Source of the DNA: Azospirillum sp. RU38E
GTDB lineage: Bacteria; Pseudomonadota; Alphaproteobacteria; Azospirillales; Azospirillaceae
Direction: 5' to 3'
DNA length: 64,000 nucleotides
NCBI RefSeq assembly: GCF_900188385.1
Contig: NZ_FZOI01000011.1
Span: forward strand, 1-64,000
Both the position numbers and the translations under genes were made by a program. This document shows positions 1 to 8,878 of the stretch, piece by piece. Every line of letters starts with the position of its first letter. Within the stretch, counting starts at the first letter, position 1. Under the pieces are notes generated by a model. It worked only from the letters and a program-made list of their open reading frames with translations. It was not told where the DNA came from and did not search any database.

Positions 1-96
1 GACGCCGTCCTCGACTGGTCACTCTGGAGGCGAAGACATCAGGCAAACGCCGCTCTCGTCCACTATCGATTACAACAAACGCAACTGTAGTACTAA

Positions 97-522
97 GTGG
101 GTTTTCCGGCTTTTGGTGTGCTCTTCCGCCATGCCCCAGCGGCAATAGACCTGTTCGTAGAGCCACTTGCCCCGCCCGCCGGTCAGGCTGGTGGTCCTCG
201 GGCTTGACCCAGGGATGAAGCGGGTGTCGACGCCCTGCGGCCCCGCCTCGACACGGGCGATGATGCGCTCAACCCGACACCAGCTGCGGGCGCCATCATG
301 GAATGCGGTGAAGCGGCGGACCTTGTCTGATCCCGTTGCCCTTGCCCTGGTGCTGGCCTCCAGCGGGATGACATGGGCGCGCCGGGCGGCGTTGGTGGCC
401 AATCCGGGGATGAAATCTACGCCCCGGGCCCGGCAGAGGTTGAACACCTCCGGTGCTGCATAGTGGCTGTCGGCCCGAACCAGGATCTCCACCCGGGGCC
501 TGTGAGCCCGGATCGTGCGGAT
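97..522 (-). pseudogene. IS1380-family transposase remnant
   Basis: The minus-strand frame contains a stretch typical of IS1380-type DDE transposases, including RVEILVRADSHYAAPEV, RVERIIARVEAGPQGVDTRF and GGRGKWLYEQVYCRWG. Only about 140 residues of the middle/C-terminal part remain, where intact family members have roughly 440-470. The similarity stops abruptly near 522, exactly where a hairpin repeat begins, and again near 97, after KTHL, where the expected C-terminal sequence is replaced by unrelated residues. An extra PGSSPRTTSLT-like insertion before GGRGK also suggests decay. There is no N-terminal part and no recognisable terminal inverted repeat, so I call this a dead fragment. The first 96 bases of the window show nothing I can identify. 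Confidence 0.72.
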
Positions 523-526
523 CATA

Positions 527-1678
<1,152 letters not shown>

Positions 1679-1919
1679 AAAGACAGTTGCTCGTATGGCG
1701 GGTGCAGCGTCCTTGGATGGGGCGGATTTGTGTTTGGCGACTGAATCATAAACTCAATCAATGACTTGCGCTACACACCCCCCAAATTTCAGCACGACAC
1801 CAGTGCATAATCCGGGCTAAGTGGATCATTTATTCGTCGTTGTTTTTGCTGTCACTTGTACCGGATCGCCCGCCGGGGCTAGATAAGGAAAAGTTCCAGC
1901 GGATGGTCACCGGGGTTTG

Positions 1920-3245
1920 ATGATGGATCTGAACGCGATTTTCGCCGATGCCGTGGCGCGGCAGAACCAGGGTGACTGGCCGGGGGCGGAGGCGCTTTAT
2001 CGCAAGATCGACAAGAAGCAGCCGGGGCTGGCCCCCGTCTGCTGGAATCTGGGCGTGGTGCTGAAGGCGCAAGGCCGCTGGGCCGATGCGTTGGATGCCT
2101 TTCAGCGCACCGGCAAGGCCGATCCGAAATATCGCGGCCTGCATTTCAATATCGGCCTGTGCCAGCAGAAGCTTGGCAAGAAGGAGGCGGCGGCGGCCAG
2201 CTTCACCCGCGCGGTGGAGGCGGAACCGGAAGACCCGATCAGCCGCTTCAACCTCGCTGCCGCCTGCCGTGATCTGGAACGGTTCGAGGAAGCGGTGCTC
2301 CAGGTGGAGCGGGCCCTGGAACTGAAACCCGATTTCCTGGATGCCGAATTGCTGCGCACCAAGCTGCGCACCCGCATGTTGTCGCTCTGGCATGTGCCGA
2401 TGGTGAATGATGCGCCGCGCAACGATGCCTATGAGGCGGCGATCAAGGCGCAGGTGCGGCCGGGCGATCTGGTGCTGGAGATCGGCACCGGCTCCGGCCT
2501 GCTGGCGATGATGGCGGCGCGCGCCGGGGCCCAGGTCATCACCTGCGAGGCGGTGCCCTGGATCGCCGATGCCGCCCGCCGCATCATTGCCCAGAACGGT
2601 CTGGCCGACCGCATCACCGTGGTGAACAAGCTGTCCACCGCCCTGCAGGTGGGGGTTGATCTGCCGCGGCCGGCCGATGTGCTGCTGTCGGAAATCATTG
2701 CCAGCGATTTCCTGTCCGAACGGGTCATCCCGGCGGTGATCGATGCCAAGGCGCGGCTGCTGCGCCCCGATGCCCGCATCCTGCCGCAACAGGGGGGCGT
2801 GCGGGTGGCGTTGGCCGGCGGGGCGTTGCTGGAAAAGCATCTTTACACCGGCCTGACAAACGGCTTCGATCTCAGCGGTTTCAACCGGCTGTTCCCGCGC
2901 GCCGCGCGTTATGATGCAAGGCTGGTGCAGCCGGAGGCATTGTCGGAAAGCCTCGATCCGTTCCGGTTTGATTTCACTGCCGACACGCTACCCATGCAGG
3001 GACGGGTGCAGTTTGACCTGACGGCCAGCAAGGCGGGGCGCTGTGCCGCCCTGGTGCAGTGGATCTGGCTGGATTTCGGCCAGGGCATCACGTTTGACAA
3101 CAGCCCCTTCCGCGACAGCCCGGCCAGCGGCTGGCAGCCGGGCTTTTTCCTGCCGCCCGCCCCCTTTGCGGTGGAGGAAGGTGACCCCGTGCCGGTGGCC
3201 GCCATGCATGACGGGGTGAATGTCTGGCTGTCATTGCAGGTCTGA
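1920..3245 (+). CDS. TPR-containing class I (PRMT-like) methyltransferase
   Basis: Residues 1 to about 150 form tetratricopeptide repeats (for example ALYRKIDKKQPGLAPVCWNL, then FNIGLCQQKLGKKEAAAASF and FNLAAACRDLERFEEAVLQV). Residues about 170-270 are a SAM-dependent methyltransferase fold with motif I VLEIGTGSGLLAMMAARAGA and acidic motif II ITCEAV. The following LLSEIIASDFLSE carries two glutamates spaced like the double-E loop of protein arginine methyltransferases, so a protein target is plausible. The C-terminal 150 residues form a beta-rich tail, as in PRMTs. The ATG at 1920 is preferred over the TTG at 1917; 1923 is another ATG. It stands alone, 414 bases before the SapC gene. The substrate is unknown. 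The fold is secure, the arginine-methylation idea is inference. Confidence 0.8.
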   Translation: MMDLNAIFADAVARQNQGDWPGAEALYRKIDKKQPGLAPVCWNLGVVLKAQGRWADALDAFQRTGKADPKYRGLHFNIGLCQQKLGKKEAAAASFTRAVEAEPEDPISRFNLAAACRDLERFEEAVLQVERALELKPDFLDAELLRTKLRTRMLSLWHVPMVNDAPRNDAYEAAIKAQVRPGDLVLEIGTGSGLLAMMAARAGAQVITCEAVPWIADAARRIIAQNGLADRITVVNKLSTALQVGVDLPRPADVLLSEIIASDFLSERVIPAVIDAKARLLRPDARILPQQGGVRVALAGGALLEKHLYTGLTNGFDLSGFNRLFPRAARYDARLVQPEALSESLDPFRFDFTADTLPMQGRVQFDLTASKAGRCAALVQWIWLDFGQGITFDNSPFRDSPASGWQPGFFLPPAPFAVEEGDPVPVAAMHDGVNVWLSLQV

Positions 3246-3659
3246 TATCCGATCCTGAAGGCAAGAATTTGTTGCGGGCGGGTGTCGGGCGGCGACACAG
3301 AGAAAAGCAGTATATTGTTGCCGTGCCAGCACCGCCTTGAGGCAAAGTCAAATCGTATGATTGACGTGCCGGTTGTTCTGCCAGACATGCATACTTGTTT
3401 AACATGAATATTTCCGGAATCGCCTGACTTCCGCCAATGGAAGGGGATTTTTTCATCATTCTGTCATGGCCTAGTTCAATCTTTGCCGTTTTAGAAAATT
3501 CCTGCCATTGAGAATCAAAAAAAGTAGAATAAATACTAACATTCTCTACTATAATTCCAGCGCACATGGATTCGAGTGTATGTTGTCTCCCCTTGACTTC
3601 CATATCCATTTGCCCTCAATGAGGGCTTAGCGCGAATTCAAACGATATGGGGCGTAAAC
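3246..3659. other. Intergenic region, AT-rich, upstream of the SapC gene
   Basis: This 414-base stretch is clearly more AT-rich than the flanking genes, especially 3400-3560. I see a possible -35-like TTGACT at 3593-3598 and a short palindrome CCCTCAATGAGGG at 3613-3625, about 35 bases before the SapC start. The TATAAT at 3550-3555 has no good -35 partner. No gene or known RNA was recognised, and short open frames here look random. Confidence 0.45.
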
Positions 3660-4421
3660 GTGTTTACCAAGCTTGAGATTCTCAATAGCAACGCTCATCG
3701 TAATCTTCATGTCCTGCCAATCTCGAATTTCAAGTTCGCGGCGTCTATCCATGTCGCGTCCATCATGGTGCATGAATTCAATCGCGCCACCGCGACCTAT
3801 CCCATCGTCTTTGTCGAGGATGAGGCGCAGGATGCCTTCATGCCCGTGGTGCTGCTGGGGCTGGAGCCGGGGCGCAACTTGTTCGTCGATGCCGATGGCC
3901 GCTGGAATGCCACCTATGTGCCGGCCATCATCCGCCGCTATCCTTTCTCCCTGGCCCAGTCGGGGGAGGAACAGTTCTTCAATGTCTGCATTGATACCGG
4001 CAGCGATCTGATCAACGAGGTCGAAGGCCAGCGCCTGTTCGATGAGGAGGGCAATGCAGCCCCGGTGATCGAACGCATCAAGGCCTATCTGACCGAGCTG
4101 CAGTCGCTTGCCGCCTTCACCCAGGAATTCTGCGCCGAGCTGAAGGCGATGAATATGTTCAGCCCGCTGAACATGAAGGTGATGGATGGCGATCGCATCC
4201 GTAATATTTCGGGCGCCTATGTGGTGAATGCGGAGCGGCTGAACAACCTGTCCGATAAAACCTTCCTAGAATTGCGGCAGAAACGCTACCTGACCCCGAT
4301 CTACAGCCACCTGACGTCGCTGGCCCAGATTGAGCGGCTGGTGCAGTTGCGCGATGGCCTCTCGGCCTCGGTGCCCGAGGTTGCCGATGCGACCGACGCA
4401 GAGCCGGTTGCAGCGGAGTGA
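3660..4421 (+). CDS. SapC family protein
   Basis: A 253-residue protein matching the SapC family, named after a Campylobacter surface-layer gene cluster and common in proteobacteria, with no established biochemical role. The family pattern is visible: an N-terminal LEILNSNAHRNLHVLP, then EFNRATATYPIVFVEDEAQD, MPVVLLGLEPGRNLFVDADG and YVPAIIRRYPFSLA. The GTG at 3660 is used because the family signature starts immediately after it. No signal peptide or membrane segment is evident. It lies on the same strand 109 bases before the export operon, separated by a hairpin, so it is probably a separate unit. A link to the giant surface protein is possible from the family name but unproven. Confidence 0.82.
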   Translation: MFTKLEILNSNAHRNLHVLPISNFKFAASIHVASIMVHEFNRATATYPIVFVEDEAQDAFMPVVLLGLEPGRNLFVDADGRWNATYVPAIIRRYPFSLAQSGEEQFFNVCIDTGSDLINEVEGQRLFDEEGNAAPVIERIKAYLTELQSLAAFTQEFCAELKAMNMFSPLNMKVMDGDRIRNISGAYVVNAERLNNLSDKTFLELRQKRYLTPIYSHLTSLAQIERLVQLRDGLSASVPEVADATDAEPVAAE

Positions 4422-4429
4422 GGGTTGAA

Positions 4430-4461
4430 GCCGGCCTTGCCTCCTGAGGGGCAGGGCCGGC
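4430..4461 (+). terminator. Hairpin after the SapC gene
   Basis: GCCGGCC and GGCCGGC arms, extended by a further imperfect TTGCC/GGCAG pairing, flank a short loop directly behind the SapC stop codon. There is no T-run, so a rho-independent terminator is only a possibility. Confidence 0.4.
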
Positions 4462-4530
4462 CTGGAGCTTACTGAGTGTGTATCGGGTGACAGGCGGTGG
4501 TGGGGCCGCTTCGGGCTTGTCGGGGGCGAG

Positions 4531-6165
4531 ATGGGGACGCGGGTACGGGGGTTTAAGGGTGCGCTGCTGGCCAGTGCGCTGCATATGCTGGTGTCTGGTC
4601 CCGCCCTGGCTGACGATGCGGTGATCGCGCCGGAACGTGCCAAGCGACCGGCCCCGGTGGCGGCCACGATCCGCCCGGCTGAGGAGGCGCTGGCCCCCGC
4701 CGTGTCAGAGGGGGAAATCCGTCTCAGCACTGCCCTGCTGGTGTCCCTGGCTGTGTCGCAGAATGCCCGCTCCATCTCCAGCGCGGTGGCGGCAGAGGTG
4801 GCGGGGGCTCTGTCGGATGCGGAACGTGCGCTCTATGAGCCGACCTTGTCGGTCGAATATCGCTATAACCGCGATTACACGGAATATGATGCGCTGGATG
4901 AAGTGATCCGCGCCACCAAACTGTTCGACCAGCGGGCCCATAATGGCAGCCTGGGGGTGGAAGGGTTGGTGCCTTATGGCGGCCGGTACGAGGTGAAATA
5001 CAAGCTGGTCGGCACCCGCAGCGATAATGTGGTGAAGGCCCGCAAGGAAGATACCGAATATAAGGCCACGTTCGAGATTACGCTGCGCCAGCCCCTGTTG
5101 CGCAATTTCGGTTCCAATGCCACCCGGTCCCGCCTGATGATTGCGGAGAAGGACCAGGATGTCGCTTATGAACAATATCGGCTGAAGCTGCTGGAAGTGG
5201 CGGGCGACGCGGTGGATTCCTACTGGTCGCTCTATGGGGCGCAGGAAACCGTATCCCTGCTGCGTGGTTCGGTGGCGAAGGCGGAAAAGCTGGTCAGTAT
5301 GACGGAGCAGATGGCCGATGCCGGCCGCGCGCCCCGGATCAGCATTGATGAGGCCCGCGCCGGCCTGACGGCGCGTCAGGTGCGGCTGGCCCAGGCGGAA
5401 AAGACCCTGGCCGATGCCGAAACCCGGGTCTGGACCCTGTTGAACCTGCAGCGCCATGGCAAGTTGGGCGATCTGGCCGTGCGGGCCTCCGAACGGCCAT
5501 CGCGCAGTGCTGCCGACGCAGTTGTCTGGGATGCCAGCGTGGCGCGTGCCCGGGAGAACTGGCCCGAATATGCCATCGCCAAGTTGCAGATCGAACGGGA
5601 GACGATCCGCGCCGAATATGCTGAAAACCAGGCCCGCCCGGACCTGGATTTGGTGGCCAGCTATTCCACGCCGCGCATCACCGACAGCCCGCTTCTGTCC
5701 AGCCGCGATGCCCTGCATGCCGATTACAATTCCTGGTTTGTCGGCGTCACCTATAAGATGCCGCTGCTGGGCAATGGGCGCGGCAGCAACGAGGCCAAGG
5801 CGGCCAGCCTGGGCCGGCGCCGCGCCGTGACGGATAGCGAGGCCACCGACGTGGCCGTCACCAATGCCATCCGTTCCCGCATCGATGCGGTGCGCAGCAA
5901 CCAGAAGCAGCTGGCGGAGAATGAGCGTGCCGCCACCCTGCGCCAGGGCCTGCTGTCGGCGGCGTTGGACCAGTTCGAGAAAGGCCGGATCAGCCTGAAG
6001 GAAGTGCTGGACCGGGAAGAGGAACTATTGGAAAGCCAGCGCCAGAATCTGGTCGCCCATGTGGAACTGGATCGCGCCTTTGCGGCGCTGGATATGGCGG
6101 AGGGAATGCTGTTGCAGCGTTACGGCATCAATGCCGTCTCCATGCCGGAAAAGCGGGGCCGCTGA
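4531..6165 (+). CDS. TolC-family outer-membrane channel protein
   Basis: A 544-residue outer-membrane efflux protein. Residues 1 to about 28 form a signal peptide (hydrophobic core ALLASALHMLV, end ALADD). The body shows the repeated beta-strand and long coiled-helix arrangement of the TolC family: YEPTLSVEYRYNRDYTEYDA, LRQPLLRNFGSNATRSRL (the typical QPLL motif), long Ala/Glu/Arg helices around residues 210-310, and a second half with VGVTYKMPLLGNGRGSNEAK followed by another coiled helix ending LDREEELLESQRQNLVAHVE. It would trimerise into an outer-membrane and periplasmic tunnel. First gene of the export operon; its stop overlaps the start of the next gene (TGATG). In this context it is the likely exit pore for the giant protein encoded downstream. 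Confidence 0.88.
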   Translation: MGTRVRGFKGALLASALHMLVSGPALADDAVIAPERAKRPAPVAATIRPAEEALAPAVSEGEIRLSTALLVSLAVSQNARSISSAVAAEVAGALSDAERALYEPTLSVEYRYNRDYTEYDALDEVIRATKLFDQRAHNGSLGVEGLVPYGGRYEVKYKLVGTRSDNVVKARKEDTEYKATFEITLRQPLLRNFGSNATRSRLMIAEKDQDVAYEQYRLKLLEVAGDAVDSYWSLYGAQETVSLLRGSVAKAEKLVSMTEQMADAGRAPRISIDEARAGLTARQVRLAQAEKTLADAETRVWTLLNLQRHGKLGDLAVRASERPSRSAADAVVWDASVARARENWPEYAIAKLQIERETIRAEYAENQARPDLDLVASYSTPRITDSPLLSSRDALHADYNSWFVGVTYKMPLLGNGRGSNEAKAASLGRRRAVTDSEATDVAVTNAIRSRIDAVRSNQKQLAENERAATLRQGLLSAALDQFEKGRISLKEVLDREEELLESQRQNLVAHVELDRAFAALDMAEGMLLQRYGINAVSMPEKRGR

Positions 6166-7004
6166 TGCGCACAATTTCTTGCTTCTTGCTGGCATTGCTG
6201 CTGGTGGGGCCCGCCGCCGCCGAAACCGTGGCCAGCTTCCGCGGCATCACTGAACCCGCTCGTGATTTGTCGCTGGGTGTGCCGGTGGACGGCATTGTCC
6301 GCGATGTTCCGGTGAAGGAAGGGGACAGCGTCAAGGCTGGCGCGCCCCTGCTGCGCCTGGATGCCCGGCTGGAGGAACTGGAGGTCAAGCGCCGCCAGAT
6401 TCTGCGCGATGATGGTGCCCGGCTGGAGGCGACGCGCCAGCGGCGTGACATTCTGGAAGGGCTGCTGAACTCGGCCCGCAGCCTGTACAAGGGCAGCGGT
6501 TCGATCAGCGAGACGGAGCTGCGGCGGACGGAACTGGAATATCTGGAAGCCGCCGCCGCCGTCCGCTCGCTGGAGGCCGACCGGGCGCGGTCGGGCGTGG
6601 AATATGATATCGCCAAATCCGATTTCGACCGCCGCACGGTGACCAGCCCCATCAATGGTGTGGTTGTATCCGTGATGGTGGATACGGGCGAACGGGTACG
6701 CCGTGACGATGCCGTGGTGCGCGTGGTGGACCAGTCCATCTGCATCTTCACCGTCAATGTGGAGGAACCCTTTGCCCGTGCCATCAAGCTGGGGGACAAA
6801 GGCCGGGTGGAGGTAATGTCGGGTGAGCAGGTCATCCCGGTGGAAGCGCGGGTGACCTTCGTTTCCCCCGTCGCTGATCCGGCCAGCGGGCTGGTGAAGA
6901 TGAAGCTGGAATTTGCCAATCCCGATGGCCGGGTCCGCCCCGGCCTGCCCGGCCGCATCGCGTTGCAGCGTCCGGACGGGCCGCCTGCCGATAAGCCGGA
7001 ATAA
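6165..7004 (+). CDS. HlyD/RND-type periplasmic adaptor subunit
   Basis: A 279-residue membrane-fusion (periplasmic adaptor) protein. It has a signal peptide (ISCFLLALLLVGPAAA, cut before ETV), a split lipoyl/barrel-sandwich domain (GVPVDGIVRDVPVKEGDSVK, later VTSPINGVVVSVMVDTGERV), a coiled-coil hairpin between these (residues about 70-150) and a beta-barrel (INVEEPFARAIKLGDKGRVE-like region onward). Such proteins bridge inner-membrane transporters to TolC. The hairpin is short. The gene overlaps the TolC stop and is followed after 14 bases by a second, membrane-anchored adaptor, so translation is probably coupled. There is no RND pump or ABC transporter nearby to pair with it. Assignment to the family is firm; the partner is inferred. 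Confidence 0.87.
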   Translation: MRTISCFLLALLLVGPAAAETVASFRGITEPARDLSLGVPVDGIVRDVPVKEGDSVKAGAPLLRLDARLEELEVKRRQILRDDGARLEATRQRRDILEGLLNSARSLYKGSGSISETELRRTELEYLEAAAAVRSLEADRARSGVEYDIAKSDFDRRTVTSPINGVVVSVMVDTGERVRRDDAVVRVVDQSICIFTVNVEEPFARAIKLGDKGRVEVMSGEQVIPVEARVTFVSPVADPASGLVKMKLEFANPDGRVRPGLPGRIALQRPDGPPADKPE

Positions 7005-7018
7005 GGGGAAGCGCCCGG

Positions 7019-8875
7019 ATGTCGGTCGTTCCCCTCAGCCCGGAAGCCGGTGGTGGCGGTCACGCCACCATTGACGCTCTGCGCGCGCTGCGCCGCGATG
7101 TGCTGCCAGACGATCTGTTCTGGCAGCGCTATCTGACCGGCGTCGTTGCCCTGTGCCGGGCAGAAGCCTGTCTGATCCTGACCGAAGATGGCGAGAATGG
7201 CTGGGGGCAGATGCCAGCGGCGGCCCCCTTGCTGCGCGGGCATGATGCGGCGGCGTTGATTGCCGCCGCGGGCGCGCTGGTGCCGCGCGCCCTTTCCCAC
7301 GGTTATGCGGTCGATCGTCTGCGGGCCGGCGATGGGGCGGTCGGACAGATGGTCTTGCTGCTGGCCCGGTTGCCCGGTCTGGCCCGCCCCACCATGCTGG
7401 TGCAGGTGGTGGAGGCGCGCAGCCAGCAGAAGGTGAACGAAGCCGTCGTCCGCGCCCTGCTGGTGGCGGATATTCCCGGCCTGCGCGCCAATCCGCCGGC
7501 GGCAGAGGCCGAGACGGTGCCGCATCTGGTGCAGGTCATGGATATCATGGCCGTCACCCAGTCGAAGGACAGGTTCGTCGCCGCCTGCATGAGCGTCGTC
7601 AACATGGTGGCGGCCAGTTTCGGCTGTTCCCAGGCCAGCATCGGCTGGGTCCGGGGCAATGCCGTGCGGGTGCGGGCCATCAGCGGGCTGGAGCGGTTCG
7701 AAAATCGCACCAGCACGGTGATGGAGCTGCAGGCCGCCTATGACGAGGCGGCCGACCAGGATGCGGAAATCCAGTGGCCGCCCCCGGCAACCGAGGCCTT
7801 GATCAGCGCCGCGCATCATCGCGCGGCCCGCCTCTGGGGGGTGGATCATATCTTCACCCTGCCGCTGCGCCGCGATGGGCAGGTGGTGGGCATTCTCTGC
7901 TGTGAATGGGTGGGCGAGGCGCCGGATATTGACGGGCTGCGGGCCCTGCGCCTGCTGGCCAGCCAGGTCACGCCCTGGCTTTACCTGCTGGAGGCGAGCG
8001 ATGAATGGTGGGGTGGCCGCCTGCTGCGTCGGCTGGATCGCTGGCGCCACCAGTTCATCAAGCCCGAGCATGTCGGGCTGAAATCACTGGGGGTGATGGC
8101 GGTTCTGCTGCTGCTGTTCCTGCTGATCGGGCGCTGGGATTACCGGGTTGATGGCACGGCCCAGCTTTCCACCGACCATATGGCCATCCTCTCCGCCCCG
8201 TTTGACGGTTTCGTGGAGGCGGTGCCGGTCCGCGCCGGTGATCAGGTGCAGCAGGGCCAGGATTTGCTGAAACTGGACACGCGGGAGATGCAGGCCCGCG
8301 AACTGGAAAGTCTGGCCGACCTGCGCCGCCAGACGCGGGAAGGGGAGAAAGCCCGCGCGTCCGGCGATCTGGCGGAAATGCGCATCGCCGAGGCCAATGA
8401 ACAGAAGGTGCGCACGCAGTTGGACCGCGTGCGCTATTACCTGTCGCAGGCCACAATCCAGTCCCCCTTTGACGGGGTGGTGGTGGATGGGGACCAGAAG
8501 CGGCTGGTCGGGGCCCCGGTGAACAAGGGCGAAGCCCTGATGCGGGTTGTGCAGGTCCGCGACATCTATCTGGAAATCCGCGTCAGTGAGCGCGATTTTC
8601 AGGAGGTGAAGGTTGGCGACAAGGGCGAATTGTCACTGCTGACCCGCCCGGATGAGAAGATCGCCTTTACCGTTGAACGTGTGCTGCCCGTGGCGCAGGT
8701 GGAGCCGGGCCAGGGCAATGTCTTTATCATGCATGCCAAATTCTCCGATGCTGCGCGCGACTGGTGGCGCCCGGGCATGAGCGGTGTGGCGAAGATCGAG
8801 GCGGGACGGCGGTCGATCCTCTGGATCCTCACCCACCGCACGCTTGACGCGCTGCGCCTGTCGCTCTGGTGGTAA
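7019..8875 (+). CDS. GAF-domain / HlyD-type inner-membrane adaptor
   Basis: A 618-residue fusion. The N-terminal half has no signal peptide and looks cytoplasmic. Residues about 180-325 resemble a GAF domain (DRFVAACMSVVNMVAASFGC, then CSQASIGWVRGN, and IFTLPLRRDGQVVGILCCEW). One transmembrane helix follows at about 355-375 (LGVMAVLLLLFLLIGRW). The periplasmic half is a membrane-fusion module: lipoyl half-motifs ILSAPFDGFVEAVPVRAGDQ and ATIQSPFDGVVVDGDQKRLV around a coiled coil (residues 420-480), then a beta-barrel. A GAF domain on an adaptor suggests a cytoplasmic sensing or docking function, but no ligand can be read from the sequence. It is 3 bases from the next gene, the M50/HlyD protein, with which it probably forms a complex. 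Confidence 0.83.
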   Translation: MSVVPLSPEAGGGGHATIDALRALRRDVLPDDLFWQRYLTGVVALCRAEACLILTEDGENGWGQMPAAAPLLRGHDAAALIAAAGALVPRALSHGYAVDRLRAGDGAVGQMVLLLARLPGLARPTMLVQVVEARSQQKVNEAVVRALLVADIPGLRANPPAAEAETVPHLVQVMDIMAVTQSKDRFVAACMSVVNMVAASFGCSQASIGWVRGNAVRVRAISGLERFENRTSTVMELQAAYDEAADQDAEIQWPPPATEALISAAHHRAARLWGVDHIFTLPLRRDGQVVGILCCEWVGEAPDIDGLRALRLLASQVTPWLYLLEASDEWWGGRLLRRLDRWRHQFIKPEHVGLKSLGVMAVLLLLFLLIGRWDYRVDGTAQLSTDHMAILSAPFDGFVEAVPVRAGDQVQQGQDLLKLDTREMQARELESLADLRRQTREGEKARASGDLAEMRIAEANEQKVRTQLDRVRYYLSQATIQSPFDGVVVDGDQKRLVGAPVNKGEALMRVVQVRDIYLEIRVSERDFQEVKVGDKGELSLLTRPDEKIAFTVERVLPVAQVEPGQGNVFIMHAKFSDAARDWWRPGMSGVAKIEAGRRSILWILTHRTLDALRLSLWW

Positions 8876-8878
8876 GCC

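Noticed and set aside
3088-3609. Minus-strand frames between the methyltransferase and SapC genes
   Set aside because: They overlap the methyltransferase, show no motif and lack a ribosome binding site.
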